Positions 46,796-56,024 of a stretch of DNA of 64,000 bases are shown here, in pieces. The notes beneath the pieces are model-generated. The model worked only from the letters and a program-made list of their open reading frames with translations. It did no database searches and was not told the DNA's origin. Source of the stretch: Flammeovirgaceae bacterium UBA6059 (GTDB lineage: Bacteria > Bacteroidota > Bacteroidia > Cytophagales > Cyclobacteriaceae); NCBI GenBank assembly GCA_002435755.1, contig DIYH01000028.1:62001-126000 (forward strand), read 5' to 3'. Position 1 is the stretch's first letter; each line of letters begins with the position of its first letter. The position numbers were made by a program, and so were the translations under genes.

Positions 46796-47152
46796 ATGGG
46801 GTTGAAAGGAAAGCATTTAGGGGAATTTGAAGAAATGGTGCTTTTGGCCGTAGGTGTCCTAGGCAATGAAGCCTATGGCATCTCGGTCAAAAATAAAATA
46901 GAGGAATTGGTCGATAGACAGGTCAGTATGGGTGCTCTCCACTCGGCACTCAACAGGCTTGAAGAAAAGCAATTCGTCTTTTCCAAGTTAGGTGAAGCGA
47001 CCAAGACGAGAGGTGGTAAACGCAAGCGATTCTACTCAGTAAGCACACTGGGTCAGGAGGCTCTGAGCATATTGATGGAGCAGCGTCAGCAGCTGTGGGA
47101 AGCGATCCCTCAGGGAGCATTCTCGGTAAGATGGACCCCTAATAACAAATAG
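46796..47152 (+). CDS. PadR-family transcriptional regulator (copy 2)
   Basis: A 118-residue winged-helix repressor closely similar to the one at 41448. GKHLGEFEEMVLLAVGVLGN opens the protein, SMGALHSALNRLEEKQF is the recognition region and GGKRKRFYSVSTLGQEAL the wing. It lies 2 bases before a prefix-domain permease gene and downstream of a consensus promoter whose spacer is a perfect palindrome. PadR proteins bind such palindromes as dimers, so control of its own operon, including the three secreted paralogues downstream, is the simplest reading. The inducing signal is unknown. Confidence 0.9.
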   Translation: MGLKGKHLGEFEEMVLLAVGVLGNEAYGISVKNKIEELVDRQVSMGALHSALNRLEEKQFVFSKLGEATKTRGGKRKRFYSVSTLGQEALSILMEQRQQLWEAIPQGAFSVRWTPNNK

Positions 47153-47154
47153 CC

Positions 47155-49713
47155 ATGGCTGCTCAACCTCCTAAACTTTTTGATCGAATACTGGACTGGT
47201 ACTGTTTGCAGGCCGATCTGGAGGACATTCAGGGGGATATATATGAGATCTACGAGGACAGGGCAACAGACTCAGTCCTGAAGGCCAACCTTCATTTTAT
47301 TAAGGATACGCTCAACCTTTTTAATCCTTTTTCTAATCATAGAAAGCGCTCGATCTGGCTAACGGAATCTTATCATTTCAACTTTCGAAACCAGTTCAAC
47401 AGATCATTGAGGTATCTGAAAAATTACCCTTTTATCAATGCGCTGAAGATTGGAGGCCTCAGCATGGCATTTTGTGCCTTTTTCTTCATCATGGACTATG
47501 TACAGTTCCATAAAAACTTTGACGGCTTTCATGAAAATAAGGATCGGATCTATAGAGTAGTAACAACGGTGACATCTCCAGACCTCCAAGATGTAACTGC
47601 ATGGTCACATGCCTATATCAAGGATATGTATGATGAGTTCCCGAGTGTTGAGCAAGTGGTGAGGTTACTAAAGTCTGAGGAAGCAGTTGTTGTCGATACG
47701 GGGGTCAAGCAGTTCGAGGAAAGTGAGGTCTTCTTTATTGATGAAGAGTTTGCTCAAGTTTTCACTTTTGACTGGTTAGAAGGGAATCCTGAAACCGCAC
47801 TTGAAGACCCCAACTCCGTTGTACTGACAAAGCGAATGGCACGGAAGTACTTCGATCGTGGTGAAGAGGTTATTGGACTCACTTTAAGTATCAATCAAGA
47901 GAGTTACCTGGTCACTGGACTTGTTGATGATATTCCCAGCAATAGTGACTTGAAATTTGACCTCTTGATACCCCTCCATTATGACAATATGGAAGAATGG
48001 TCATTTGTCTATTTGCTCCTGCAGCCTAATACTTCAATAGCTGAACTGGAAAGGACATTTCCTGAAATCATTGACTATTACAACGACGACTACACAGATG
48101 AAGGGGTCACGCTGAAGTATGATTTTGAGAATATTCAAGACGTCCACTTCAGTGAAGCCAGGCTATACGATACGCCAAAAATGGATAAGGAGAGAATATT
48201 TCTTTTCCAGTTAATCGGTTGGATCATACTGATCACCGCGCTTGTCAATTACATCAATCTCTATACGACACAACTCCTAAGAAGAATTAGAAACATCAAC
48301 GTTCAACTGGTGGTGGGTGCATCCAAAAAGCAACTGTTTTTGGAGTTTTTCATGGAGGCAGTCATCTATTTTGGAATCGCGCTCGTCATAGCCATCACAC
48401 TGACTTATTTCTCTTCAGAACTTCTAGGACAGTATGTCGATTTCAAATTCTTCGAAACCTTATCCTTGATGCAGTCCTTTCTATGGCTCGCTGTATCATT
48501 TCTTACCGCTACGGTGCTTTCTGCACTTTATGCGCTAGTTCTCACCGCCAAAAAGTCCAGCTTACTCTTCATTGAAACGAAGCAAATCAAGGCTCCAGTA
48601 CGCAAAGCTTTGATTGGCGTGCAGTTTGCATTGTCATTTGCCATGATCCTGGCAACACTGGTCATTTATCGACAGACAGTCCATTTGCAAGATCAGTCAT
48701 TAGGATTTAATGCCGATGATGTCATCACTTTCCAATTCCCAAACCACGCATCTCAAAGCACTATTGAGGCCTTCAAGACAGAGATTAGACAGTTCTCTTC
48801 TGTGGAAGTGGTATCACAGTTGGAAGCTTACTCCGTACCCGGAATGGATCCGTGGGTAGAAGATTACACCATTGATCATTCCTACAACACCAAATTAATT
48901 GAAGAGCTTGGTGTAGATCAGTACTACTTAGAGGCACTTCAAATCGATCTTGTAGCAGGAGAATTCTTCGACAGCAGGAAGCATAGATCACAGCGCACAT
49001 TCGTCGTAAACAAAGCTTTTGTAGATCATTTTGGATGGCAGGCTAATGAGGCGGTGAGCAAAGAGCTTAATGTATATGGATTCGGAGGACGGATTGTAGG
49101 AGTTACTGACAACTTCTTTTTCAATTCTCCTCACCAGCTTATTCAGCCTATGGTGCTCAGGTATTATCCTACCGCAACAAACGCGATGGTAAGGCTTGAC
49201 CCCAACGCGGATTATGTTCAATCCGTTAATCGAATGGAGACCATTTGGGCCAAGCACATCCCCAATACTCCTTTCAATTTCTCTTTCCTTGCATCGGATT
49301 ATGCCCTGCAATATCAGCATGAAAATGCTTCATTAAACGTGCTGACCACCATCTCAGGGTTGGTAATTATCCTCTCACTATTGGGTATGTATGCGATCCT
49401 ACTCATGCTCGCCAAATCAAGAGAAAAAGAGCTCGGCATCAGGAAAGTAAATGGAGCTTCACTGATAAACCTCTTCGATCTATTTGCCAGAGATCTGGCC
49501 AAGATATTACTCGCGGGTATCGTCATAGCAACGCCCCTACTATGGCTGGGGCTCGATCAATGGCTCGCGGACTACCCCATCAGAATCAGTCTTAACCCGA
49601 TCAACTTCATTGCGGTAGCCATCGGTGTAATGGTGCTGGCTGCTGCGGTAATCTACCTACAAGCCAGAAAGTCTTATGCTTCCAATACAGTCGAATCCTT
49701 GAAATATGAGTAA
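47155..49713 (+). CDS. Orphan FtsX-type permease with N-terminal prefix domain (copy 2)
   Basis: An 852-residue membrane protein. The prefix domain occupies about residues 5-75 (FDRILDWYCLQADLEDIQGD and YEIYEDRATDS). A first helix lies near 95-120, followed by two periplasmic domains, each followed by FtsX-type helices. Signatures are weaker than in the other permeases: RRIRNINVQLVVGASKKQLF in the first half and SREKELGIRKVNGASLINLF in the second. No ATPase gene is adjacent. Its stop overlaps the start of the first carboxypeptidase-regulatory-like gene by 8 bases, which ties the permease to those three secreted proteins. It is more diverged than the permease at 41773, so the pair is an old duplication. 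Confidence 0.87.
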   Translation: MAAQPPKLFDRILDWYCLQADLEDIQGDIYEIYEDRATDSVLKANLHFIKDTLNLFNPFSNHRKRSIWLTESYHFNFRNQFNRSLRYLKNYPFINALKIGGLSMAFCAFFFIMDYVQFHKNFDGFHENKDRIYRVVTTVTSPDLQDVTAWSHAYIKDMYDEFPSVEQVVRLLKSEEAVVVDTGVKQFEESEVFFIDEEFAQVFTFDWLEGNPETALEDPNSVVLTKRMARKYFDRGEEVIGLTLSINQESYLVTGLVDDIPSNSDLKFDLLIPLHYDNMEEWSFVYLLLQPNTSIAELERTFPEIIDYYNDDYTDEGVTLKYDFENIQDVHFSEARLYDTPKMDKERIFLFQLIGWIILITALVNYINLYTTQLLRRIRNINVQLVVGASKKQLFLEFFMEAVIYFGIALVIAITLTYFSSELLGQYVDFKFFETLSLMQSFLWLAVSFLTATVLSALYALVLTAKKSSLLFIETKQIKAPVRKALIGVQFALSFAMILATLVIYRQTVHLQDQSLGFNADDVITFQFPNHASQSTIEAFKTEIRQFSSVEVVSQLEAYSVPGMDPWVEDYTIDHSYNTKLIEELGVDQYYLEALQIDLVAGEFFDSRKHRSQRTFVVNKAFVDHFGWQANEAVSKELNVYGFGGRIVGVTDNFFFNSPHQLIQPMVLRYYPTATNAMVRLDPNADYVQSVNRMETIWAKHIPNTPFNFSFLASDYALQYQHENASLNVLTTISGLVIILSLLGMYAILLMLAKSREKELGIRKVNGASLINLFDLFARDLAKILLAGIVIATPLLWLGLDQWLADYPIRISLNPINFIAVAIGVMVLAAAVIYLQARKSYASNTVESLKYE

Positions 49714-50962
49714 GGCTTTGTACCATATTGTCCTTTGCATTTTATTCCACGGCATTTGGATAATATCAGCCTATGCACAAGGAGTAACTTTCTCTGGGAA
49801 GGTGATTGATGCACAATCCAAGGAACCTTTGGCATTTGCCACCATCACCAATTCGGAAGGTACTCAAGGAGCTGTATCCAATTTTTTAGGTGAGTTTACT
49901 TTGACCCTACCGGAATCTTCAACTGAGCAGTCGCTTATCACTTCAATGCTCGGTTATCAAGTCTCGGAAATTTCTCTCAAAAAAGTCACCGACCCATTGG
50001 CGCTGACTATTGAATTAGAGCAAAGGATCATTCTCTTGCCTGAGGTACAAATTTCAGTCGAACAACTCACCGCTTTAGAAGTCGTGGAACGTGCCATTGA
50101 CAATATCGAAGTGAACTACCCAACCCAACCTTATTTGCTAGAAGGTTTCACAAGATCACACAAAAGGGAATGCGGTGAATATATCGATCTCTATGAAGCT
50201 GCATTCGAACTCTATGGATTGGGGTACCAGAAGAAAAGTCCAGAGCGCATCTACATCCAGTCTTCACGGCAGAGCAATCCTACCGCCAAGTATAGGTCTC
50301 ACGTGCTTCGAAATAATCGCAACCTTTTCATATCAATGGGTCACATCAATGATGTGCTATACAGAAGTTTTTCGATGAAGACCGCAAACAATGAATATGA
50401 GATCAAGAGCTACACCATGATAGACGATCGACTGGTCTACATCATTGAAACCACCCATTCCAAGCATGTGACGCACAAGCTTTTCATAGACGCGCAGAGT
50501 TTTACTGTACTCAAGACGGAAATGACAATGATCACTCGCGAAGGAGAGGACTGGAATCCATTGCTCAATAAAGGAAGTTCAAATGACTCACTAGATTTTA
50601 AAGTGACTGAGATCTCAAAAACAATTCAGTTTGAGAAAAACGGTGAAAGATACTTCTCAAAGTACATGGATTGGCTTGTGGAAGGAGAGCTCACTGACAA
50701 AGAGACCAAGGAATTCGTCTGTGACTGGGGATTTCGATTTGAGACCATGTTCGACGAAGTGGCTTATGAGAATGTCACCAAACCATCCAACGAACGATTG
50801 ATGCGTCCAAAAGGTGGACGTGATCCTGAGCCCACAGCTTACGATCCAGAGTTCTGGATGACCTATCCAATGCTGGAAGAATTTCCAATCACACCACAAA
50901 TCATCACCGACCTGAGCAGAATTGAACCATTAGAAACACAATTTCAACAGTCAGGAAAATGA
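49706..50962 (+). CDS. Secreted protein with carboxypeptidase-like regulatory domain (paralogue 1 of 3)
   Basis: A 418-residue exported protein. The signal peptide (1-25, ending SAYAQ) is followed by a carboxypeptidase-D regulatory-like domain, about 28-110: FSGKVIDAQSKEPLAFATIT, then GAVSNFLGEFTLTLP. The remaining 300 residues start with ALEVVERAIDNIEVNYPTQP and LLEGFTR, and end near AYDPEFWMTYP. The first domain is the same module found at the N terminus of SusC-like receptors, but no TonB plug or barrel follows. The function of the C-terminal part is unknown. Its start overlaps the permease gene, and its end overlaps the next paralogue by ATGA. Confidence 0.8.
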   Translation: MSKALYHIVLCILFHGIWIISAYAQGVTFSGKVIDAQSKEPLAFATITNSEGTQGAVSNFLGEFTLTLPESSTEQSLITSMLGYQVSEISLKKVTDPLALTIELEQRIILLPEVQISVEQLTALEVVERAIDNIEVNYPTQPYLLEGFTRSHKRECGEYIDLYEAAFELYGLGYQKKSPERIYIQSSRQSNPTAKYRSHVLRNNRNLFISMGHINDVLYRSFSMKTANNEYEIKSYTMIDDRLVYIIETTHSKHVTHKLFIDAQSFTVLKTEMTMITREGEDWNPLLNKGSSNDSLDFKVTEISKTIQFEKNGERYFSKYMDWLVEGELTDKETKEFVCDWGFRFETMFDEVAYENVTKPSNERLMRPKGGRDPEPTAYDPEFWMTYPMLEEFPITPQIITDLSRIEPLETQFQQSGK

Positions 50963-52251
50963 AGACCTTTTTATTTATCGTGATCATTTTTTTGGGTCAC
51001 TGGCAGGCTTATTCGCAAAGTCATATATCCATTTCCGGTAGGGTGACCAATGCTAACTCTGGCGAAAAAATACCATTTGCAACGGTATCTCTAAAAAACC
51101 ATCCGGTAGGAACGATTACCAACATGGATGGTGAGTTCAACATCTATATTCCGAAAGACTACACAAAAGACACGCTAATTGTAAGTCACCTGGGTTTTGG
51201 CTCCTTTAAATTACCTGTCAACATCGCAGCTGGTGAGGATCCTCTTGATGTAAGTCTTGATGAAAAGGCCATTCTTCTTGCTTCAATAGAAGTAAACGAA
51301 GAAGAGCTTACTGCAACTGAAATTATAAGGAAAGCACTAGACAAGTTGAAAGATAATTTCAACAGCAAACCCTTTATAATGAAGGGCTTCTTCCGGGATG
51401 TAAGGGAGCAAAATGATAAAACAGTCTACCTAGCGGAGGCATCTGTGGACATACAAGATCCTGGCTTTCTACCTTCGGGGGATAGAAAGAAAAGGTTTTT
51501 TCTCAAAGGTGTAAGGGCCAGCGATACGAGAATCAATGATTTACTATCAAGATCACTGCTCAATTCTGGTAATGCGCTCAATGTCGTACTTGAGCATAAC
51601 TTCTGGCTGAACTCACTTAAACATAGTTTCAAAAAGCGCGAATTCAGCATAGAAGATGTGGTCACCAAGGATGGTCAATTCTATTACGTAATTAAAGGTG
51701 AAGAACTAGCTTCAAAACCAAGCCTTGCAGAGCAATACAAAGACATGCAGTACAAACTTGAACACCGCTATTATGTGAATACTGAGACTTATGCTATTCA
51801 AAAAGTAGAGCATCGAGAATCACCCATTGAAGGAATGTATGTCGGTATCGAAAGACCATATGAAGGTGACACTTTATTCTACAGCAAGAAGGGCTGGAAT
51901 CAGACCCTAGAATTCGAAGAATACGAAGGCAAAATGTACCTGAAGTACAAGGATGTTTCATACACTTTTGACATTGTCAATCAAAAACAAGAGTCTGTTT
52001 ATCTGGACATGGACTATCAGTTCACTTTTGTGGTGACAGATATTGAGACCGACAAATACGCTGAGCCAGAGGGTAAGAAAATGAATACAAAAAGAAGCCT
52101 CATGGTGCAGTCTGCTCGATATGATGCTGAGTTTTGGGAAGAGTTAAGTAATGCCAAGCTCAGCCCTCTTACGGAAAAACAACTCAAGGACTTATCAGCA
52201 GAAAGAGATCTAAACGATCAATTCGAATCAAAACGAAATCCTTCCAGATGA
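50959..52251 (+). CDS. Secreted protein with carboxypeptidase-like regulatory domain (paralogue 2 of 3)
   Basis: A 430-residue exported protein of the same plan as its neighbours: a signal peptide ending AYSQ (about residue 20), a regulatory-like domain ISGRVTNANSGEKIPFATVS to GTITNMDGEFNIYIP, then TATEIIRKALDKLKDNFNSKP with KGFFRDVRE, and a C-terminal part with ARYDAEFWEELSN. By eye it is about as distant from paralogue 1 as from paralogue 3. It overlaps both neighbours by ATGA, so all three should be made in similar amounts and perhaps form one complex in the periplasm or on the outer membrane. Confidence 0.8.
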   Translation: MKTFLFIVIIFLGHWQAYSQSHISISGRVTNANSGEKIPFATVSLKNHPVGTITNMDGEFNIYIPKDYTKDTLIVSHLGFGSFKLPVNIAAGEDPLDVSLDEKAILLASIEVNEEELTATEIIRKALDKLKDNFNSKPFIMKGFFRDVREQNDKTVYLAEASVDIQDPGFLPSGDRKKRFFLKGVRASDTRINDLLSRSLLNSGNALNVVLEHNFWLNSLKHSFKKREFSIEDVVTKDGQFYYVIKGEELASKPSLAEQYKDMQYKLEHRYYVNTETYAIQKVEHRESPIEGMYVGIERPYEGDTLFYSKKGWNQTLEFEEYEGKMYLKYKDVSYTFDIVNQKQESVYLDMDYQFTFVVTDIETDKYAEPEGKKMNTKRSLMVQSARYDAEFWEELSNAKLSPLTEKQLKDLSAERDLNDQFESKRNPSR

Positions 52252-53534
52252 AACTCAAAATAGTCCTTTCTTTATTCATACTTTTTTCTGGATTCTCGAG
52301 CTACGGGCAAGAATATATGAATATCTCAGGTTTGGTTGTGGATGCTTCCTCCAACCATCCCCTAGCCTTTTCGACCATCAGCATTAAGAATAAGCCCATC
52401 GGAGTAGTCGCAAATACAGACGGATTCTTCGACTTCACTTTCGAGACTAAATACGTAAATGACACCATAGTGGTATCTCGTGCTGGTTACGAACTAGAAA
52501 CCTTATTGATCAGCCAAATTGAAGATGGCGCTAACCTAGACTTTCGACTCGTAAATAAAGCAGTGATGATGGAGGAGATCGTGATTAGAGAGAAACCTCT
52601 TAGTGCGTATGAGATCTTGGAGTTGGTACGGGACAATATCAAAAAGAATTACCCTACTAAACCATTTGAGTTTGAAGCATTCTATCGTGACTATAAGATA
52701 GAAAACGATAAATGCATCGGCCTTTTCGAAGCGGCAGTTTCCATCTATGACAGAGGCTACTCAGGCCGAACCACGAATCATCATGTATTGAAAGAAAAGG
52801 TGAGGCTCAACCAGGTACGAAAGAGTTTGTCGGCGGATTTTCAATCTCATGTATTCAATGATATGAATATCATGAGTGGTTTGTTGGGGCTCAATGACAT
52901 GAGATACGTATCGCGAGCGCTGGATAGGAAAAACAAAAAGGATTATAAATATTCACTAGATGGCGTTACAACCATTGATGATCGACTAATGTACAAGGTA
53001 AAGGCTGATGACGGATGGGTCTTTACGTTCTATGTTGATATGGAGACTTTTGCTGTTCCTAAGATCGATATGAACTTTGTATGGGTCGACGATATCGCCG
53101 AAAATGAGTGGGTGAGAGACGACTCTGTTAGATATCAGCAAAGAGCAGCCAAAGAAACGTTCGATTTTCAAATGATCGACGGGCTACTCTATCCGAGATT
53201 CCACAGTTTCACGAGCAATCTTCATGCATTTAATGCTGATACTGGAGAACCACTATTCACCTCAGTCATGCGTCAAGAGTATATGGTCACAGATATTGAA
53301 ACAAGGGCTGAAGAGCGACCAGATAAAGATGATTTGATGGACGATCACCTAATGCTCGAGAAGCAAGAATACAATTATGATCCCGAATTCTGGGAGAATT
53401 ACAATATCCTTAAACTCAACCAACAGGATGAAAAACTCATTGCTGATCTTGAGGAGAAGATATCACTCAAAGAGCAATACGGTCAAGCTGCTATAGTGGA
53501 AACCTCAACCAAGAATAAAAAAAGAAAGCGCTAG
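52248..53534 (+). CDS. Secreted protein with carboxypeptidase-like regulatory domain (paralogue 3 of 3)
   Basis: A 428-residue exported protein: signal peptide ending SSYGQ (about residue 21), regulatory-like domain ISGLVVDASSNHPLAFSTIS to GVVANTDGFFDFTFE, then SAYEILELVRDNIKKNYPTKP with FEAFYRDYK, and the shared motif NYDPEFWENYN. The C-terminal tail is basic (NKKRKR). It is the last gene of the operon that starts with the PadR gene at 46796. Its stop overlaps the stop of the minus-strand symporter gene by four bases (CTAG), so the two transcripts run into each other. Confidence 0.8.
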   Translation: MKLKIVLSLFILFSGFSSYGQEYMNISGLVVDASSNHPLAFSTISIKNKPIGVVANTDGFFDFTFETKYVNDTIVVSRAGYELETLLISQIEDGANLDFRLVNKAVMMEEIVIREKPLSAYEILELVRDNIKKNYPTKPFEFEAFYRDYKIENDKCIGLFEAAVSIYDRGYSGRTTNHHVLKEKVRLNQVRKSLSADFQSHVFNDMNIMSGLLGLNDMRYVSRALDRKNKKDYKYSLDGVTTIDDRLMYKVKADDGWVFTFYVDMETFAVPKIDMNFVWVDDIAENEWVRDDSVRYQQRAAKETFDFQMIDGLLYPRFHSFTSNLHAFNADTGEPLFTSVMRQEYMVTDIETRAEERPDKDDLMDDHLMLEKQEYNYDPEFWENYNILKLNQQDEKLIADLEEKISLKEQYGQAAIVETSTKNKKRKR

Positions 53535-54976
53535 ACCTCTACTTTCGTTCGGATTGCCCACAAGCCTGAAAAGGTCAATAGACCATTCAGAATAAGAAGC
53601 TCGAACCCGAACTTATACCCGAACAATAAGTCCACACTGTTGACATTGATGATGTAAGTGAGCAATGGTGAGGCCAAGCAAATCGGCAGGACAAACTTGT
53701 CTTTGACTTGCCATTTGGTGAACATGCCAAAAGCGAATAATCCAAGTAGTGGCCCATATGTATAGCCTGCCGCAGTGAATACTGCATTGATCACACTTTG
53801 ATCATTGATCGCTCTGAATATCAACACAACCGTGAACAGCACTACCGAAAAGCCCAGATGCACCTTCTTGCGTACCTGCCCAAACTTACCCTCATCTTCC
53901 TTGCGGTAGCCCAAAAAGTCAACACAGAAAGAAGTGGTCAAAGAGGTCAGTGCAGAGTCGGCACTGCTGTAGGCCGCTGCGATAATGCCTAACAGGAACA
54001 ACGCTCCACCTAGCAAACTGAAATGCTGTAGAGCCAACATCGGGAATAGATCATCTGACCTTTCCGGTAGGGCAATAGCCATCTCTTCGGCATAAACGTA
54101 AAGCAACGTACCTAATGACAGGAAGAGTATGTTGACGAACACAAGTACGATGCAGAACCAAAAAATATTTTTCTGCGCATCACCTAGCGTTCTACAGGTA
54201 AGGTTTTTTTGCATCATATCCTGATCAAGTCCAGTCATGACGATAGCAATAAACGCTCCGCTGAAAAACTGCTTGAAGAAGTTGCGGCCACTTTGCCACT
54301 CCCAGACAAAAATCTTTGACATATCGCTTTGTATTACGCGATCTGTCAATTGACCCCAGCTCAGCGAGAGTTCATCCCCAATAAAGTAGATGCTAAAAAC
54401 TACAGACAAGAGCATGAATAAGGTCTGAAGCGTATCCGTCCATACGATGGTCTTGATACCACCGCGAAATGTATACAACCAGATCAGGGCAATGGTGATC
54501 ATCACGGAAACCCAATAGGGCACACCAAATGAATCAAAGAAGGCCAACTGCAATACACCCGCCACCAGGAACAGTCGGAATGACGAGCCTATTATTCGCG
54601 ATAGCAAAAAGAAAAACGCACCCGTCTTGTAAGACCAAAAACCAAATCGCTGCTCTAGGTAACCATAAATGGAGATAAGGTTGAGTCGATAGTAGAGTGG
54701 CATTAACACCATAGCGATCACCCAATAGCCCAGCAAATAGCCAATCACCACCTGGAAATAAGCGAATTGAGAATTGCCCACTTCCCCGGGCACGGAGATA
54801 AATGTTACACCAGACAATGACGCTCCGATCATGCCGAAAGCCACCAAATACCACGGTGATTGACGGTTGGCGGTGAAAAAATCCTGAGAGGTCGCGCCGC
54901 GAGAAGTAAACTGGGCAATCAACATCAATACGATGAAGTAGCCAGCAATAATGGTAAATACTAAAATGGGGGTCAT
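53531..54976 (-). CDS. Sodium:solute symporter family transporter
   Basis: A 481-residue inner-membrane transporter of the SSS family with about 13 helices. It starts with FTIIAGYFIVLMLIAQFTSR and ATSQDFFTANRQSPWYLVAF, and GASLSGVTFISVPGEVG is the sodium-site helix 1 region. GIIAAAYSSADSALTSLTTSF is the typical helix 8 motif with the sodium-coordinating Ser residues. The substrate (sugar, proline, myo-inositol or sialic acid) cannot be told. It is monocistronic, convergent with the secreted-protein operon and divergent from clpS. Confidence 0.88.
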   Translation of the reverse strand: MTPILVFTIIAGYFIVLMLIAQFTSRGATSQDFFTANRQSPWYLVAFGMIGASLSGVTFISVPGEVGNSQFAYFQVVIGYLLGYWVIAMVLMPLYYRLNLISIYGYLEQRFGFWSYKTGAFFFLLSRIIGSSFRLFLVAGVLQLAFFDSFGVPYWVSVMITIALIWLYTFRGGIKTIVWTDTLQTLFMLLSVVFSIYFIGDELSLSWGQLTDRVIQSDMSKIFVWEWQSGRNFFKQFFSGAFIAIVMTGLDQDMMQKNLTCRTLGDAQKNIFWFCIVLVFVNILFLSLGTLLYVYAEEMAIALPERSDDLFPMLALQHFSLLGGALFLLGIIAAAYSSADSALTSLTTSFCVDFLGYRKEDEGKFGQVRKKVHLGFSVVLFTVVLIFRAINDQSVINAVFTAAGYTYGPLLGLFAFGMFTKWQVKDKFVLPICLASPLLTYIINVNSVDLLFGYKFGFELLILNGLLTFSGLWAIRTKVEV

Positions 54977-55002
54977 CTATTCTGCTAAGAGCCGATATTT
55001 TT

Positions 55003-55010
55003 TATTTTTG
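55003..55010 (+). promoter_or_regulatory. Candidate -7 box of the clpS-recR transcript
   Basis: TATTTTTG matches TAnnTTTG exactly in the spacer between the symporter and clpS. No TTG is seen at the right distance upstream. The start codon follows about 110 bases later. Confidence 0.35.
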
Positions 55011-55122
55011 CGAACACGCAAATCGCAAATTACGTCGCTCTGGTGTGAAATGAGAAGTTCACATTGAGAAAGTTAGAGACGATGAAAAGGTGATTTGGTT
55101 TGCACCAGTTAATGCAATCATT

Positions 55123-55404
55123 ATGACATTGGGATACGAGGAATTAGAAGAGGTTGAGGTACTCGAAGACTTGGGTCTTGAGGATGAGAAGAATCTGATC
55201 GTTTTTAATGATGACCACAATACGTTCGATCACGTCATCAGCACCCTGATCAAAGTTTGCAAACATGATCAGCACCAGGCTGAGCAGTGTACTTACATCA
55301 TTCATTTCAAGGGCAAGTGCTCTGTAAAGAAAGGCACTCTGCCTATGCTCAAGCCCATGCGTGAAGGGATAGTGGATGCCGGTATCAACGCTGAAATCCA
55401 CTAG
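55123..55404 (+). CDS. clpS: ATP-dependent Clp protease adaptor ClpS
   Basis: A 93-residue adaptor that delivers N-degron substrates to the ClpAP protease. The core LIVFNDDHNTFDHVISTLIK has the NDD-x-N-T-x-x-x-V signature that binds the N-terminal residue, and QAEQCTYIIHFKGKCSVKKG is the second family segment. The ATG at 55123 gives the usual short acidic lead (EELEEVEVLEDLGLEDE); a GTG at 55090 would add eleven hydrophobic residues that do not look like the family. It lies 5 bases before recR, probably in one transcript. Confidence 0.88.
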   Translation: MTLGYEELEEVEVLEDLGLEDEKNLIVFNDDHNTFDHVISTLIKVCKHDQHQAEQCTYIIHFKGKCSVKKGTLPMLKPMREGIVDAGINAEIH

Positions 55405-55409
55405 CGCGA

Positions 55410-56024
55410 ATGGAGTACCCCTCGAAGCTCATAGAGAAAGCCGTCAACGAAATATCTAAGCTGCCCGGGATCGGTAAAAAGACTGCTATGCGACTAGCGT
55501 TGCATCTACTCAAGCAGCCAGCTGAAGAGACTCATCTCCTATCGGAATCATTGCAGAAACTAAGAGATGACACCCGATACTGTCGTACTTGCCATATCAT
55601 CTCGGATACTGAGGATTGCACCTGCAAGACCATCAGCAAAGACCAATCTGTGATCTGCGTTGTGGAAGATACCCCTGACGTGATGGCCATTCAAAATACA
55701 GGCCAATACAACGGTCTTTTCCATGTACTTGGAGGTATCATCTCGCCAATGGATGGCATAGGTCCGGAAGATGTCAAGATTGACTCATTGATTCAGCGGG
55801 TAGCTGAAAGCGATGGGGAAATAAAGGAAATCATCCTCGCACTGAGCACCACGATGGAAGGTGATACTACCGCTTTCTACATTATCAAAAAACTTGAACC
55901 ATACGATATCAAAATCACTACTATCGCGCGCGGCATCCCTATTGGTGGTGAACTTGAATATACCGATGAACTCACCTTGGGTCGCAGTATATTGACAAGG
56001 ACAGTTTACGAGCAGACTCCTTAA
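55410..56024 (+). CDS. recR: Recombination mediator protein RecR
   Basis: A 204-residue protein that acts with RecO (and RecF) in loading RecA at gaps. The helix-hairpin-helix KLPGIGKKTAMRLALHLL lies near residues 18-35. The zinc-binding cluster has its four Cys in CRTCHIISDTEDCTC. The Toprim domain starts VICVVEDTPDVMAIQ and continues FHVLGGIISPMDGIGP. Length is that of the family. The start is 5 bases after the clpS stop. It is convergent with the porin gene, with adjoining stops. Confidence 0.95.
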   Translation: MEYPSKLIEKAVNEISKLPGIGKKTAMRLALHLLKQPAEETHLLSESLQKLRDDTRYCRTCHIISDTEDCTCKTISKDQSVICVVEDTPDVMAIQNTGQYNGLFHVLGGIISPMDGIGPEDVKIDSLIQRVAESDGEIKEIILALSTTMEGDTTAFYIIKKLEPYDIKITTIARGIPIGGELEYTDELTLGRSILTRTVYEQTP

